Positions 17,521-25,164 of a stretch of 64,000 nucleotides of DNA are shown here, piece after piece. Below the pieces are notes generated by a model. It was not told where the DNA came from. It searched no databases and saw nothing but the letters and a program-made list of their open reading frames with translations. The position numbers were made by a program, and so were the translations under genes. The stretch spans positions 248,001-312,000 of the forward strand of contig NZ_JAABOQ010000005.1 of NCBI RefSeq assembly GCF_010671565.1, read 5' to 3'. Position 1 is the stretch's first letter; each line of letters opens with the position of its first letter. Source of the DNA: Spongiivirga citrea (lineage in GTDB: Bacteria > Bacteroidota > Bacteroidia > Flavobacteriales > Flavobacteriaceae).

Positions 17521-17539
17521 AAATTCCAAATCCCAAAAA
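17521..17539. repeat. Left flank repeat of the four-helix-bundle insert
   Basis: AAATTCCAAATCCCAAAAA lies between the trmN6 start and the four-helix-bundle gene. Its reverse complement resembles the TTGGGATTTTGGATTT stretch on the other side of the gene (17971-17986). Confidence 0.4.
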
Positions 17540-17541
17540 AA

Positions 17542-17886
17542 TTAGGATTTATTAAGTATAGCTGATAAGATTTTTCTTAGTTCATCCGCCTCATTATATA
17601 ATGGGTTGATAAACTCTTTAAGTTTTGGATTCTGCGTTTCTAATAGGCGAAGCCACAATTTACTTTCTTTTGCTTCTTTTCTTGCAATTTTAACTCGAAA
17701 AACAAAGTCCTTATCTCCTAATTTTTCATTGGCTTCAATATAGTTTGCTGCAACAGAACCCGAAGATCTTACCAATTGTTTTCCATCCTCTATATTTTGA
17801 ATAGTTTTTGGAAGTTTGGCTATAAGAAATCTACAATTGCGAGCAAATTCATAGGTACGTTCCTCAAGATTATATGTTTTGGTCAT
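17542..17886 (-). CDS. Four-helix-bundle protein (S23/23S intervening-sequence family)
   Basis: A 114-residue all-helical protein of the family first seen encoded in 23S rRNA intervening sequences. Hallmarks are LEERTYEFARNCRFLIAKLP, the central RSSGSVAANYIEANEK, then DFVFRVKIARKEAKESKLWLRLLE. The function is unknown; members pentamerise and may bind nucleic acid. Here it is a free-standing gene lodged between rimM and trmN6, flanked on both sides by AT-rich TTGGGATTT-type repeats, so it looks like an insertion into an otherwise conserved operon. No rRNA is present. Confidence 0.88.
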   Translation of the reverse strand: MTKTYNLEERTYEFARNCRFLIAKLPKTIQNIEDGKQLVRSSGSVAANYIEANEKLGDKDFVFRVKIARKEAKESKLWLRLLETQNPKLKEFINPLYNEADELRKILSAILNKS

Positions 17887-17970
17887 TCAAAAGGTGGTTT
17901 ACTTAAAGCTACAAATTTTTAGACCAATGAATTTAGAAACTAAGATCTTGTATTAACGACATCAAGAAAA

Positions 17971-18000
17971 TTGGGATTTTGGATTTGAGTATTGGGATTT
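17971..18000. repeat. Right flank repeat of the four-helix-bundle insert
   Basis: Two copies of TTGGGATTT (17971-17979 and 17992-18000) separated by TTGGATTTGAGTA abut the rimM stop codon. They are inverted relative to the left flank at 17521-17539. Confidence 0.4.
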
Positions 18001-18526
18001 AACTAAGATATAATTCTATCAAACCCTCAGGAACATCAACTTTGATAACCTTATCTTCTCGATTCACTTCCAAAATAAAATCATCATTTATAGGAATAAG
18101 AATCTCCTTGCCGTCCTTATCTATTTCAAAAAGTGCTTGTGAGGTCGTGTCGTTTACTCCAGTTATAGTGCCAACAGCACCGAAACGTTCGTCTTGGACC
18201 GAAAAACCGATAATTTCGTGAAAGTAAAACTGATTTCCTTCTAGTTTAGGTAAAAAATCAAGGGGAAGGTAAAGTTCGGATTTTAAAAGCGATTCAGCAT
18301 CAGCCTCATCATTTACATCTTCGAACTTAACGCGAAGTAAACTACTTTTTTGTAATGAACATCGTTCAATAAAAAAAGGAACCAGATTATTACCAAGGGC
18401 AATAAAAACTGATTCCAATTTACTGTAAGCTTCTGGTTCGTCTGTATCTAGTTTGACTAGTAACTCCCCTTTAAAACTGAATTTAGAAACGATGGTACCG
18501 AGGTAGAAGCAATCTTCTTTTCTCAT
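17999..18526 (-). CDS. rimM: 16S rRNA processing protein RimM
   Basis: RimM binds ribosomal protein S19 in the 30S head and helps its maturation. The N-terminal barrel shows YLGTIVSKFSFKGELLVKLDTDEPEAY-type sequence, and the PRC-barrel domain begins near FHEIIGFSV with ILIPINDDFILEVN and a C-terminal VPEGLIELYL. At 175 aa it has normal length. It starts 16 nt after the rpsP stop on the same strand, so the two are almost certainly one transcript. Confidence 0.95.
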   Translation of the reverse strand: MRKEDCFYLGTIVSKFSFKGELLVKLDTDEPEAYSKLESVFIALGNNLVPFFIERCSLQKSSLLRVKFEDVNDEADAESLLKSELYLPLDFLPKLEGNQFYFHEIIGFSVQDERFGAVGTITGVNDTTSQALFEIDKDGKEILIPINDDFILEVNREDKVIKVDVPEGLIELYLS

Positions 18527-18542
18527 CTCATCGTTATTTTAA

Positions 18543-19181
18543 TTATTCAGCTGCTTCTTCTTTTGTTTCTTCTGCGCTTGCTTCAGCTTCAGGAGCAGCT
18601 TCTTCAGCAGGAGCCTCTTCAGTCGCTGGTGCTTCTTCAACTGCAGGAGCTTCTTCGGCAGCAGTCTCTTCAACTACAGCTTCAGTTGCTTCCTCTGCTA
18701 CAGCTTCGGTTGCTTCTTCAACAGGAGCTTCTTCTTCTACAGCTACAGCATTACGCTTTTCATTAACTTCTTTTTCTGCAGCTAGGGCAACAGCTTTTGC
18801 TTCTTCCTGAGCTTTAGTTAATCCGTCTTTCTTAGCGTTAATTTTAGCTTCTTTTTCTGCTAACCAAGCATTGAATTTTTCTTCAGCTTGCTCTTCAGTT
18901 AAAGCGCCTTTTGCTACGCCACCAGCTAAGTGTTTTTTTAGCATCACACCTTTATACGACAAAATTGCTTTTGCAGTATCTGTTGGTTGTGCTCCGTTTT
19001 GCAACCATTTTACTGAGTTGTCAACGTTTACTTCAATCGTTGCAGGATTCGTATTAGGATTATAAATTCCTAATTTCTCCAAGAAACGACCATCTCTTTT
19101 TGCACGCGCATCGGCGGCTACGATCCAGTAAAAAGGTTTTCCTTTTTTACCGTGTCTTTGTAATCTAATTTTAACAGGCAT
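18543..19181 (-). CDS. rpsP: 30S ribosomal protein S16 with acidic Ala/Glu tail
   Basis: The S16 core is clear: [38 protein letters not shown] and [13 protein letters not shown]. The core ends near residue 80. About 130 further residues follow: a charged helical part ([19 protein letters not shown]) and then a low-complexity tail of Ala-Glu-Pro-Val. Canonical S16 is about 80-90 aa; longer acidic tails are common in Bacteroidota. It is the first gene of the rpsP-rimM transcript. The antisense frame of the tail reads as a Leu/Gln-rich open frame and is not a gene. Confidence 0.95.
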   Translation of the reverse strand: MPVKIRLQRHGKKGKPFYWIVAADARAKRDGRFLEKLGIYNPNTNPATIEVNVDNSVKWLQNGAQPTDTAKAILSYKGVMLKKHLAGGVAKGALTEEQAEEKFNAWLAEKEAKINAKKDGLTKAQEEAKAVALAAEKEVNEKRNAVAVEEEAPVEEATEAVAEEATEAVVEETAAEEAPAVEEAPATEEAPAEEAAPEAEASAEETKEEAAE

Positions 19182-19282
19182 ATGCTATTAATTGTGGGGT
19201 ACTCGACCCCTGTTATTAATTAAGGGCGCAAAGATACCCAAATTAATTAGTTTACAGCCAAATAAAACATGCTTTTTTGCGT

Positions 19283-19290
19283 TATATTTG
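19283..19290 (+). promoter_or_regulatory. Candidate -7 box for the DUF6252-like lipoprotein gene
   Basis: TATATTTG matches the flavobacterial TAnnTTTG -7 consensus, 30 nt before the ATG at 19321. No good -33 TTG is seen at the right distance, so this is tentative. Confidence 0.4.
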
Positions 19291-19320
19291 AGGTTTAGAA
19301 TCCAAATCTAACTTAAACAA

Positions 19321-19791
19321 ATGAAAAAACTAATCTACTTATTTGTACTTCTAGGAGCTATGGTTAGCTGCGAAGATGATATCGATGACAACACACCGGC
19401 CTTTCAAGGTACGATTGATGGTGAATTTTTTAGGGCAACTCAGCTCGGCGTAACGCCGGGTGAAGACGATGTATGGATACTTGAGGGTACCATGACTGTT
19501 GAGAAAATCACTCTACAAATTGTCGACTTGAATACGGGAATTTACGGCTTAGGTGAGAACCTGAGAAACACAGGAACGTATACAAAAGAAGGTGACGGTA
19601 CTTTCTTTACTGGTGAAACGGGAAATACTGGTAACGTAACAATTTCTGAATATAATACGGAAGAGAATTTTATATCAGGAGTATTTAAATTTACCGCAAA
19701 TAACGAAGATGGATCAGTAAATGTGCAAGACGGTATTTTTTATAGAGTACCAATTATAGGAACTCCTCCTGCACCGGTGCCAATGCCATAA
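19321..19791 (+). CDS. Small lipoprotein, DUF6252-like
   Basis: A predicted outer-envelope lipoprotein: MKKLIYLFVLLGAMVSC forms a lipoprotein signal with Cys17, followed by an acidic EDDIDDN stretch typical of flavobacterial surface-exposed lipoproteins. The mature part (FQGTIDGEFFRAT..., YGLGENLRNTGTYTKEGDGTFFTG, ISGVFKFTANN) is a beta-rich fold resembling DUF6252. It appears monocistronic, with its own terminator at 19811-19837. The family assignment is from pattern memory, and the function is unknown. Confidence 0.75.
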   Translation: MKKLIYLFVLLGAMVSCEDDIDDNTPAFQGTIDGEFFRATQLGVTPGEDDVWILEGTMTVEKITLQIVDLNTGIYGLGENLRNTGTYTKEGDGTFFTGETGNTGNVTISEYNTEENFISGVFKFTANNEDGSVNVQDGIFYRVPIIGTPPAPVPMP

Positions 19792-19810
19792 AAGAATAAA
19801 ATAGTAATTT

Positions 19811-19837
19811 AAAGCCTCCAATATTGGGGGCTTTTTT
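19811..19837 (+). terminator. Rho-independent terminator
   Basis: AAAGCCTCCAA / TTGGGGGCTTTTTT forms a hairpin with a 3-nt loop and a T-run 20 nt after the lipoprotein stop. It also rules out the ATG-like start at 19824 for the next gene, which lies within the hairpin. Confidence 0.8.
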
Positions 19838-19850
19838 AGTTTTAATAAGT

Positions 19851-20381
19851 ATGCAAACATATATCGCTTTGTTAAGGGGAATAAATGTAAGTGGCCAAAA
19901 GAAAATTTTGATGGCTGACCTTAGAGCTATTTTAGAAGAAAACGGACTTAGCAATGTGCATACCTATATCCAAAGCGGGAATGTTGTTTTTCAATCTAGA
20001 GAAATAAAAACGAATGAGCTGGCTTGGAAGATCAAGCAATGTATTTTATCACGTTATGGTTTTGAAGTACCAGTTTTAGTAAGAACTAAAGAACAGTTAG
20101 AGACCATTTTAACTAACTGCCCTTTTAAGAAAGAAAAACTAGGAAAAAGTTATTTCACCATTTTGCATACGCCTCCCGATAGTTTGCTAATTAATGAAGT
20201 AACTACTTTAAGTTACGAAAAAGAAGAATTTACCATCACCAATGAGTGCGTTTATTTCTTTTGTGAAGCGGGTTACGGGAAAGCAAAGTTTAACAACAAC
20301 TTTTTTGAAAAGAAATTAAAAGTAGCAGCAACCACGCGTAATTATAAAACGATGGTCAAATTGATTGAGATGGTGGGTTAA
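19851..20381 (+). CDS. DUF1697 family protein
   Basis: A cytoplasmic protein of 176 aa with the DUF1697 signature: YIALLRGINVSGQKKILMAD at the N-terminus, LENGLSNVHTYIQSGNVVFQS-type sequence, and the C-terminal TTRNYKTMVKLIEM. The fold is related to small alpha/beta domains; no enzymatic role is established. I chose the ATG at 19851 because the upstream in-frame start at 19824 falls inside a terminator hairpin. It lies alone between the lipoprotein gene and the convergent TspO gene. Confidence 0.9.
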   Translation: MQTYIALLRGINVSGQKKILMADLRAILEENGLSNVHTYIQSGNVVFQSREIKTNELAWKIKQCILSRYGFEVPVLVRTKEQLETILTNCPFKKEKLGKSYFTILHTPPDSLLINEVTTLSYEKEEFTITNECVYFFCEAGYGKAKFNNNFFEKKLKVAATTRNYKTMVKLIEMVG

Positions 20382-20430
20382 CCTATAGCGTAGGAAAAAT
20401 TATGCCTTTTTGGAATTTGGAGTTTCCACC

Positions 20431-20904
20431 TTAATTAAGTTGCCAAATACTAAAATTCAAAATAGTGGCAAAGAGTACCCAAGCTAAATAAGGATACATT
20501 AAATAAGCTGCACGTTTATCAACTACCTTAAACCAGCGTATTGTGAGAATAATCATAACAATTAAAGCAATGATGACAAGTAGTCCTATAAAAGGTTTAC
20601 GCAAACCAAAAAAAGTAATGCTCCACATCCCATTTAATAACAATTGAAATCCGAAATGATAAAGCGCGGTTTTCACCCATTTGTGATAAAATCCACGTTG
20701 CCAAACTAATCCAGCGGCAATGCCCATCATTACATAAAGCACAACCCAAACAGGGCCAAAAATTTCGTTAGGTGGATTAAAACTTGGTTTGTTAAGTGAT
20801 ACATACCAATCGTTGATGGATGACTGTGTAGCGAAGCCCGACATGAAGCCAATAATAAGGCAAACGGAAATGGCGGTGAAAATTTTTACGATATTATCCT
20901 TCAT
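20431..20904 (-). CDS. TspO/MBR family membrane protein
   Basis: A five-helix membrane protein of 157 aa. The family pattern is present: NDWYVSLNKPSFNPPNEIFGPVW (in part), VLYVMMGIAAGLVW, a Trp-rich GMWSITFFGLRKP, and the C-terminal MYPYLAWVLFATILNFSIW. TspO binds porphyrins and cholesterol-like ligands and responds to oxidative or light stress in some bacteria; the ligand here is unknown. It is transcribed alone, divergently from the mevalonate genes. Confidence 0.93.
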   Translation of the reverse strand: MKDNIVKIFTAISVCLIIGFMSGFATQSSINDWYVSLNKPSFNPPNEIFGPVWVVLYVMMGIAAGLVWQRGFYHKWVKTALYHFGFQLLLNGMWSITFFGLRKPFIGLLVIIALIVMIILTIRWFKVVDKRAAYLMYPYLAWVLFATILNFSIWQLN

Positions 20905-20983
20905 CTGGCTGGTAGTTAGTCACTAAAATAGGAATTAATTTGAATTGTGAAAATGTTAATTTCAACATACATTGAATAAGTGC

Positions 20984-20991
20984 TACCTTTG
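20984..20991 (+). promoter_or_regulatory. Candidate -7 box for the mevalonate operon
   Basis: TACCTTTG is an exact TAnnTTTG match 19 nt before the TTG start of the decarboxylase gene. A clear -33 TTG at the proper spacing is not visible. Confidence 0.45.
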
Positions 20992-21010
20992 TTAAAAATA
21001 ATTTAGTTTT

Positions 21011-22093
21011 TTGAGACAATTTATTCCTTCATCCTATAAAAACGAAGTAGAAAACGGTGTTGTAGGCTGGCAGTCACCAAGTAATATAGCTCTAGTAAAG
21101 TATTGGGGTAAACGTGACCCTCAACTCCCAGAAAACCCATCGATAAGTTTTACCCTAGACGCTTGTCGCACGAAAACAAAAATGTACTATTCGCCCAAGA
21201 TTTACCCTGGTAATTCGCTGTCGTTTGATGTGTATTTTGAAGGTGAGAAGAACGAAGCTTTTAAGCCCAAAATCTTCAAGTTTTTCGAGCGTATTGAAGA
21301 GTACTGTCCATTTGTTCGCAATTTCCATTTCAAAATAGAAACAGAAAACACATTTCCACATAGTAGTGGTATAGCCTCTTCTGCAAGCGGCATGAGTGCG
21401 TTGGCATTGTGCCTAATGAGTGTTGAAAAAGAATTAGTTGGAGATATGACCGAGGAGTTCTTCAACAAAAAAGCATCTTTTTTAGCGCGTTTAGGGTCGG
21501 GTAGTGCTTGCCGAAGCATTGAAGGCGATTTAATTGTTTGGGGAGAACATGATCATATCAAAGGAAGTAATGATCTTTTCGGAATTCAATATCCTGATAC
21601 GGTACACCCCAATTTCAAAAACTACCACGATACAATCCTACTTATTGATAAAGGTGAAAAACAAGTGAGTAGTACTGTTGGTCATGATTTAATGCATGGA
21701 CATCCTTTCGCTAAAAATAGATTTTTGCAAGCGCATGAAAATTTGAGTAAGCTAAGAACGATTTTAAAGGAAGGTGACTTGGAAGGATTCATCAATATCA
21801 TGGAAAGTGAGGCCTTAACATTACATGCGATGATGATGACTTCTAACCCTTATTTTATTTTGATGAAACCCAATACATTAAAGGTCATAAATAAGATTTG
21901 GGAGTTTAGAAAAGAAACCGGATTACCAATAGGTTTTACCTTAGATGCAGGAGCGAATGTTCATATTTTGTATCCCGAAAACGATTCAGTACGTATTTTT
22001 CAGTTTATTAAAGATCAATTAGTTGAATACTGCCAAAATGGGCATTATATTTGCGACCGAGTAGGGGCTGGTGCCTCGAGATTGAAAGTCTGA
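21011..22093 (+). CDS. mvaD: Diphosphomevalonate decarboxylase-family protein
   Basis: A GHMP-superfamily enzyme making isopentenyl diphosphate in the mevalonate pathway. Visible motifs: SNIALVKYWGKRDPQLPENPS near residues 23-43 (in part), the ATP loop PHSSGIASSASGMSALAL, and SGSACRSIEGDLIVWGEH. The only plausible start is TTG at 21011 (MRQFIPSSYKN), preceded by a TACCTTTG -7 box. The gene leads a mevalonate/prenyl-lipid operon with the kinase and the UbiA enzyme downstream. Related proteins can be mevalonate-3,5-bisphosphate decarboxylases, so exact substrate phosphorylation is inferred. Confidence 0.9.
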   Translation: MRQFIPSSYKNEVENGVVGWQSPSNIALVKYWGKRDPQLPENPSISFTLDACRTKTKMYYSPKIYPGNSLSFDVYFEGEKNEAFKPKIFKFFERIEEYCPFVRNFHFKIETENTFPHSSGIASSASGMSALALCLMSVEKELVGDMTEEFFNKKASFLARLGSGSACRSIEGDLIVWGEHDHIKGSNDLFGIQYPDTVHPNFKNYHDTILLIDKGEKQVSSTVGHDLMHGHPFAKNRFLQAHENLSKLRTILKEGDLEGFINIMESEALTLHAMMMTSNPYFILMKPNTLKVINKIWEFRKETGLPIGFTLDAGANVHILYPENDSVRIFQFIKDQLVEYCQNGHYICDRVGAGASRLKV

Positions 22094-22206
22094 GATTAGA
22101 TAAATTAACTTTTGTTTATCAATATATAAATTGCTTTAAACAAAATTTATTTCTTATCTTTCAATATAATAGAAATTAGCTCTTAAGTCTAAATGACAAT
22201 AAATAA

Positions 22207-23145
22207 ATGAAAGGACCCCTGTTTTATTCAAAAATACTTCTCTTTGGGGAATATGGAATTATTAAAGATTCTAAAGGACTTTCTATCCCTTATAACTTTT
22301 TTAAAGGCGCTTTAAAATGGGATGAAGAGTTGACAGATCACGCTGCCAAATCGAATAAAAGTTTAATTTCATTTGCTAGTTATTTAGAAGAATTTCAAAG
22401 CAACAATCCCAATTTAGTCGAGTTCGATATCGATCGTTTAAAGAAAGATGTTAACTCAGGGATGTATTTTGATAGTAGTATTCCGCAAGGATATGGCGTG
22501 GGAAGTAGCGGGGCATTGGTTGCTGCTATTTATGATAAATATGCGACCAATAAAATCACAGTTTTAGAGAATCTTACACGAGACAAACTTTTAATTCTAA
22601 AAGGGATTTTTGCTGGAATGGAGTCTTTTTTTCATGGCAAATCTTCAGGCTTAGATCCACTAAACAGCTATTTAAGCTTACCGATTTTAATCAACTCAAA
22701 AGATAATATAGAACCAACAGGCATACCTTCACAAAACACTAACGGAAAAGGCGCTGTTTTTTTATTAGATAGTGGAATCGTAGGAGAAACTGCTCCTATG
22801 GTAAACTTATTTATGGAGCGCATGAAACAAGAAGGTTTCCGTAATATGCTTAAGGATAAGTTTGTAAAATATACCGACTCTTGTGTTGAAGATTTCTTAG
22901 CAGGAGATTTTAAGTCGCTGTTTGGAAATATCAAGCACTTATCTAATGTGGTTTTTGATAATTTTAAACCAATGATACCAAAGCAGTTTCATGCACTTTG
23001 GAAAAAAGGTATTGAAACTAACGATTATTACTTAAAATTATGCGGCTCGGGCGGAGGTGGTTATATTCTTGGTTTTACTGAGGATATTGACAAGGCCAAA
23101 GCAGCATTAAAAGATCATAAATTAGAGGTGGTTTACAACTTCTAA
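22207..23145 (+). CDS. Mevalonate kinase-like GHMP kinase
   Basis: The N-terminus KILLFGEYGIIKDSKGLSIP and the glycine-rich ATP loop IPQGYGVGSSGALVAAIY are those of GHMP kinases, and CGSGGGGYILGF is the C-terminal GHMP motif. GLDPLN near residue 158 matches the mevalonate kinase catalytic Asp region. It is the middle gene of the mevalonate operon (113 nt after mvaD, 13 nt before the UbiA gene). Mevalonate kinase is the best reading; phosphomevalonate kinase is the alternative, since no other kinase of the pathway is in the window. Confidence 0.87.
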   Translation: MKGPLFYSKILLFGEYGIIKDSKGLSIPYNFFKGALKWDEELTDHAAKSNKSLISFASYLEEFQSNNPNLVEFDIDRLKKDVNSGMYFDSSIPQGYGVGSSGALVAAIYDKYATNKITVLENLTRDKLLILKGIFAGMESFFHGKSSGLDPLNSYLSLPILINSKDNIEPTGIPSQNTNGKGAVFLLDSGIVGETAPMVNLFMERMKQEGFRNMLKDKFVKYTDSCVEDFLAGDFKSLFGNIKHLSNVVFDNFKPMIPKQFHALWKKGIETNDYYLKLCGSGGGGYILGFTEDIDKAKAALKDHKLEVVYNF

Positions 23146-23158
23146 TTATTCTACCAAC

Positions 23159-24064
23159 ATGTTTTCTCGCAAGAATAAACTACTGCTTTTAAAGTTTGTA
23201 AGTTTATTTTCAGTGGTCAGAGGCTATAATATTCTGATTATTACTCTTGCTCAGTATCTAAGTTCCATTTATATACTAGCACCTAATAAACCGCTTGGTC
23301 AAGTGGTTTTCGATCTTAATTTGTTTATGTTGGTTACGGCAACAGCACTGGCAATTGCTGGTGGCTATATCATCAATAATTTTTACGATGCCGAAAAGGA
23401 CCTTATAAATAGACCTAAAAAGTCGATGCTCGATCGATTGGTAAGTCAGCGGACGAAACTTACCACTTATTTTGTATTAAACTTTGGTTCTATATTTTTT
23501 GCCAGCTATGTGTCGTTTCGGGCGGTAGTATTTTTTGCCTTCTATATTTTCGGGATTTGGTGGTATTCTCACCGACTTAAAAAAATCCCATTTCTAGGCA
23601 ATTTGATTTCTGCATTATTGGCAATTACACCATTTTTTGCAGTATTCATTTATTACAAAAATTTCGAAACGGTCATTTTCGTACACGCCACTTTCTTATT
23701 CTTGGTAATTGCAATGCGTGAGTTGGTAAAGGATTTAGAAAATTTAAAGGGGGACTTAGCCCAAAATTATAAGACCATTCCTGTTTTGTTTGGGGAACGA
23801 ATGTCAAAAGGCCTGATTACATTCTTAGTAGTTTTAACCTTAGTGCCTATTTTCTTGCTGGCAAAGTATTTCGATTTAGGATTGATGCACTATTATTTTT
23901 ATGCCAGTGTAATTTTACTGCTAGTTTTTCTACTACTACTTTTTAGAGCAGGTAGCCGAAATCATTATTTGCTGCTACATAATATCTTAAAGTTCGTAAT
24001 CGTATCAGGAGTGTTTAGTATTTTGCTGTTGGATATTGATCTTGTACTAAGCAGGATACTATAA
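23159..24064 (+). CDS. UbiA-family prenyltransferase, geranylgeranylglyceryl-phosphate synthase-like
   Basis: An integral membrane enzyme with about eight to nine helices. The first Mg-diphosphate motif is NNFYDAEKDLINRPKKSM (NxxxDxxxD, about residues 77-94) and the second is MRELVKDLENLKGDLAQNYK (DxxNxxxD-like). In Bacteroidota this type is annotated geranylgeranylglycerol-phosphate geranylgeranyltransferase. Direct linkage to mvaD and the mevalonate kinase supports use of a polyprenyl diphosphate made by this pathway. Menaquinone or other prenyl acceptors are alternatives. Confidence 0.88.
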   Translation: MFSRKNKLLLLKFVSLFSVVRGYNILIITLAQYLSSIYILAPNKPLGQVVFDLNLFMLVTATALAIAGGYIINNFYDAEKDLINRPKKSMLDRLVSQRTKLTTYFVLNFGSIFFASYVSFRAVVFFAFYIFGIWWYSHRLKKIPFLGNLISALLAITPFFAVFIYYKNFETVIFVHATFLFLVIAMRELVKDLENLKGDLAQNYKTIPVLFGERMSKGLITFLVVLTLVPIFLLAKYFDLGLMHYYFYASVILLLVFLLLLFRAGSRNHYLLLHNILKFVIVSGVFSILLLDIDLVLSRIL

Positions 24065-24085
24065 TTCCAAAAACATAAATTCAAA

Positions 24086-25042
24086 ATGAGCAAACCAAAC
24101 CATCTAAAAGTAGCTCTTGCCCAAATAAGTCCTGTATGGCTTAATAAAGAAGCAAGTCTTCAAAAAGTAAAAGATCATATTGAAGAAGCGGCCAATAACC
24201 AAGCTGAATTAGTAGTTTTTGGTGAAGCGCATTTACCTGGTTATCCATACTGGTTGGCATTAACAGGAGGTGCCGAATGGGATAAAAAAGTCAATAAAGA
24301 AATTCATGGCCATTATGTTCGCAATTCAATTCAAATAGAAGCAGGCGAATTAGATAGTGTATGCGAATTAGCGAAAAAACATAAAATCGCTATTTACTTA
24401 GGCATGATGGAACGTGCTGCTGATCGTGGGGGACATAGTATTTATTGCTCCTTAGTCTATATTGATCAAAATGGAATTATCAAATCAGTTCACCGAAAAT
24501 TGCAGCCTACTTACGATGAACGCTTAACATGGGCTCCAGGAGATGGAAATGGATTGAAGGTGCATCCTCTAAAGCAATTCACCGTGGGTGGATTAAATTG
24601 CTGGGAAAATTGGATGCCTTTACCACGTGCTGCTATGTATGCTCAAGGTGAAAATTTGCATGTTGCTGTTTGGCCAGGAAGTGATCATAATACAAAAGAT
24701 ATTACCCGTTTTATAGCAAGAGAATCGCGAAGTTATGTGCTATCGGTTTCAAGTATAATGCGAAAAGAAGATTTCCCGAAGGACACGCCTCATTTAGATC
24801 AAATACTTGTTAAATCTCCCGATGTTTTATCAAATGGAGGATCATGTATCGCTGGCCCTGATGGTGAGTTTATTATCGAACCCGATATGACTACTGATGG
24901 ACTTATTTATGAGACCTTAGATTTCAACAGAGTTTATGAAGAGCGGCAAAATTTCGATCCTGTAGGTCATTATTCGCGCCCTGATGTCACGCAACTGCAT
25001 GTAAATCGAGAAAGACAAAGTACTGCGAGGTTTGAAGACTAA
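24086..25042 (+). CDS. Nitrilase (carbon-nitrogen hydrolase)
   Basis: A true-nitrilase-branch enzyme of 318 aa. The catalytic Glu47 is in VFGEAHLPGYPYW, Lys138 in HRKLQPTYDERLTWAPGDG and the nucleophile Cys172 in GGLNCWENWMPL. The CWEN motif and the following MYAQGENLHVAVWPGSD are typical of aliphatic or arylacetonitrilases that turn R-CN into a carboxylate and ammonia. It sits 22 nt after the UbiA gene in the mevalonate operon, although no chemical link to isoprenoid synthesis is obvious. The substrate is unknown. Confidence 0.92.
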   Translation: MSKPNHLKVALAQISPVWLNKEASLQKVKDHIEEAANNQAELVVFGEAHLPGYPYWLALTGGAEWDKKVNKEIHGHYVRNSIQIEAGELDSVCELAKKHKIAIYLGMMERAADRGGHSIYCSLVYIDQNGIIKSVHRKLQPTYDERLTWAPGDGNGLKVHPLKQFTVGGLNCWENWMPLPRAAMYAQGENLHVAVWPGSDHNTKDITRFIARESRSYVLSVSSIMRKEDFPKDTPHLDQILVKSPDVLSNGGSCIAGPDGEFIIEPDMTTDGLIYETLDFNRVYEERQNFDPVGHYSRPDVTQLHVNRERQSTARFED

Positions 25043-25120
25043 AACCCTTAATTATTCCAATGTCTGGTAGGGCAGAGTCAAGACCTCCTTGTAGGTTTGC
25101 GACATATCCCACTTACCGCA

Positions 25121-25151
25121 TTGAATATCCATTTATTGGACTTACTTTTGC
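25121..25151 (+). promoter_or_regulatory. Flavobacterial promoter of the pseudouridine-synthase-like gene
   Basis: TTG (25121-25123), a 20-nt spacer and TACTTTTG (25144-25151) match TTG-N17-23-TAnnTTTG exactly. It lies 13 nt before the ATG at 25165 and inside the longer frame starting at 25060, which decides the start. Confidence 0.7.
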
Positions 25152-25164
25152 AAAAATTTTCAGG

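Noticed and set aside
18563-18766. Leu/Gln-rich open frame on the plus strand
   Set aside because: It is the antisense of the low-complexity Ala/Glu tail of rpsP, with no independent start signal or domain.
19824-19850. Upstream start of the DUF1697 gene
   Set aside because: It lies inside a Rho-independent terminator hairpin; the ATG at 19851 begins the conserved sequence.
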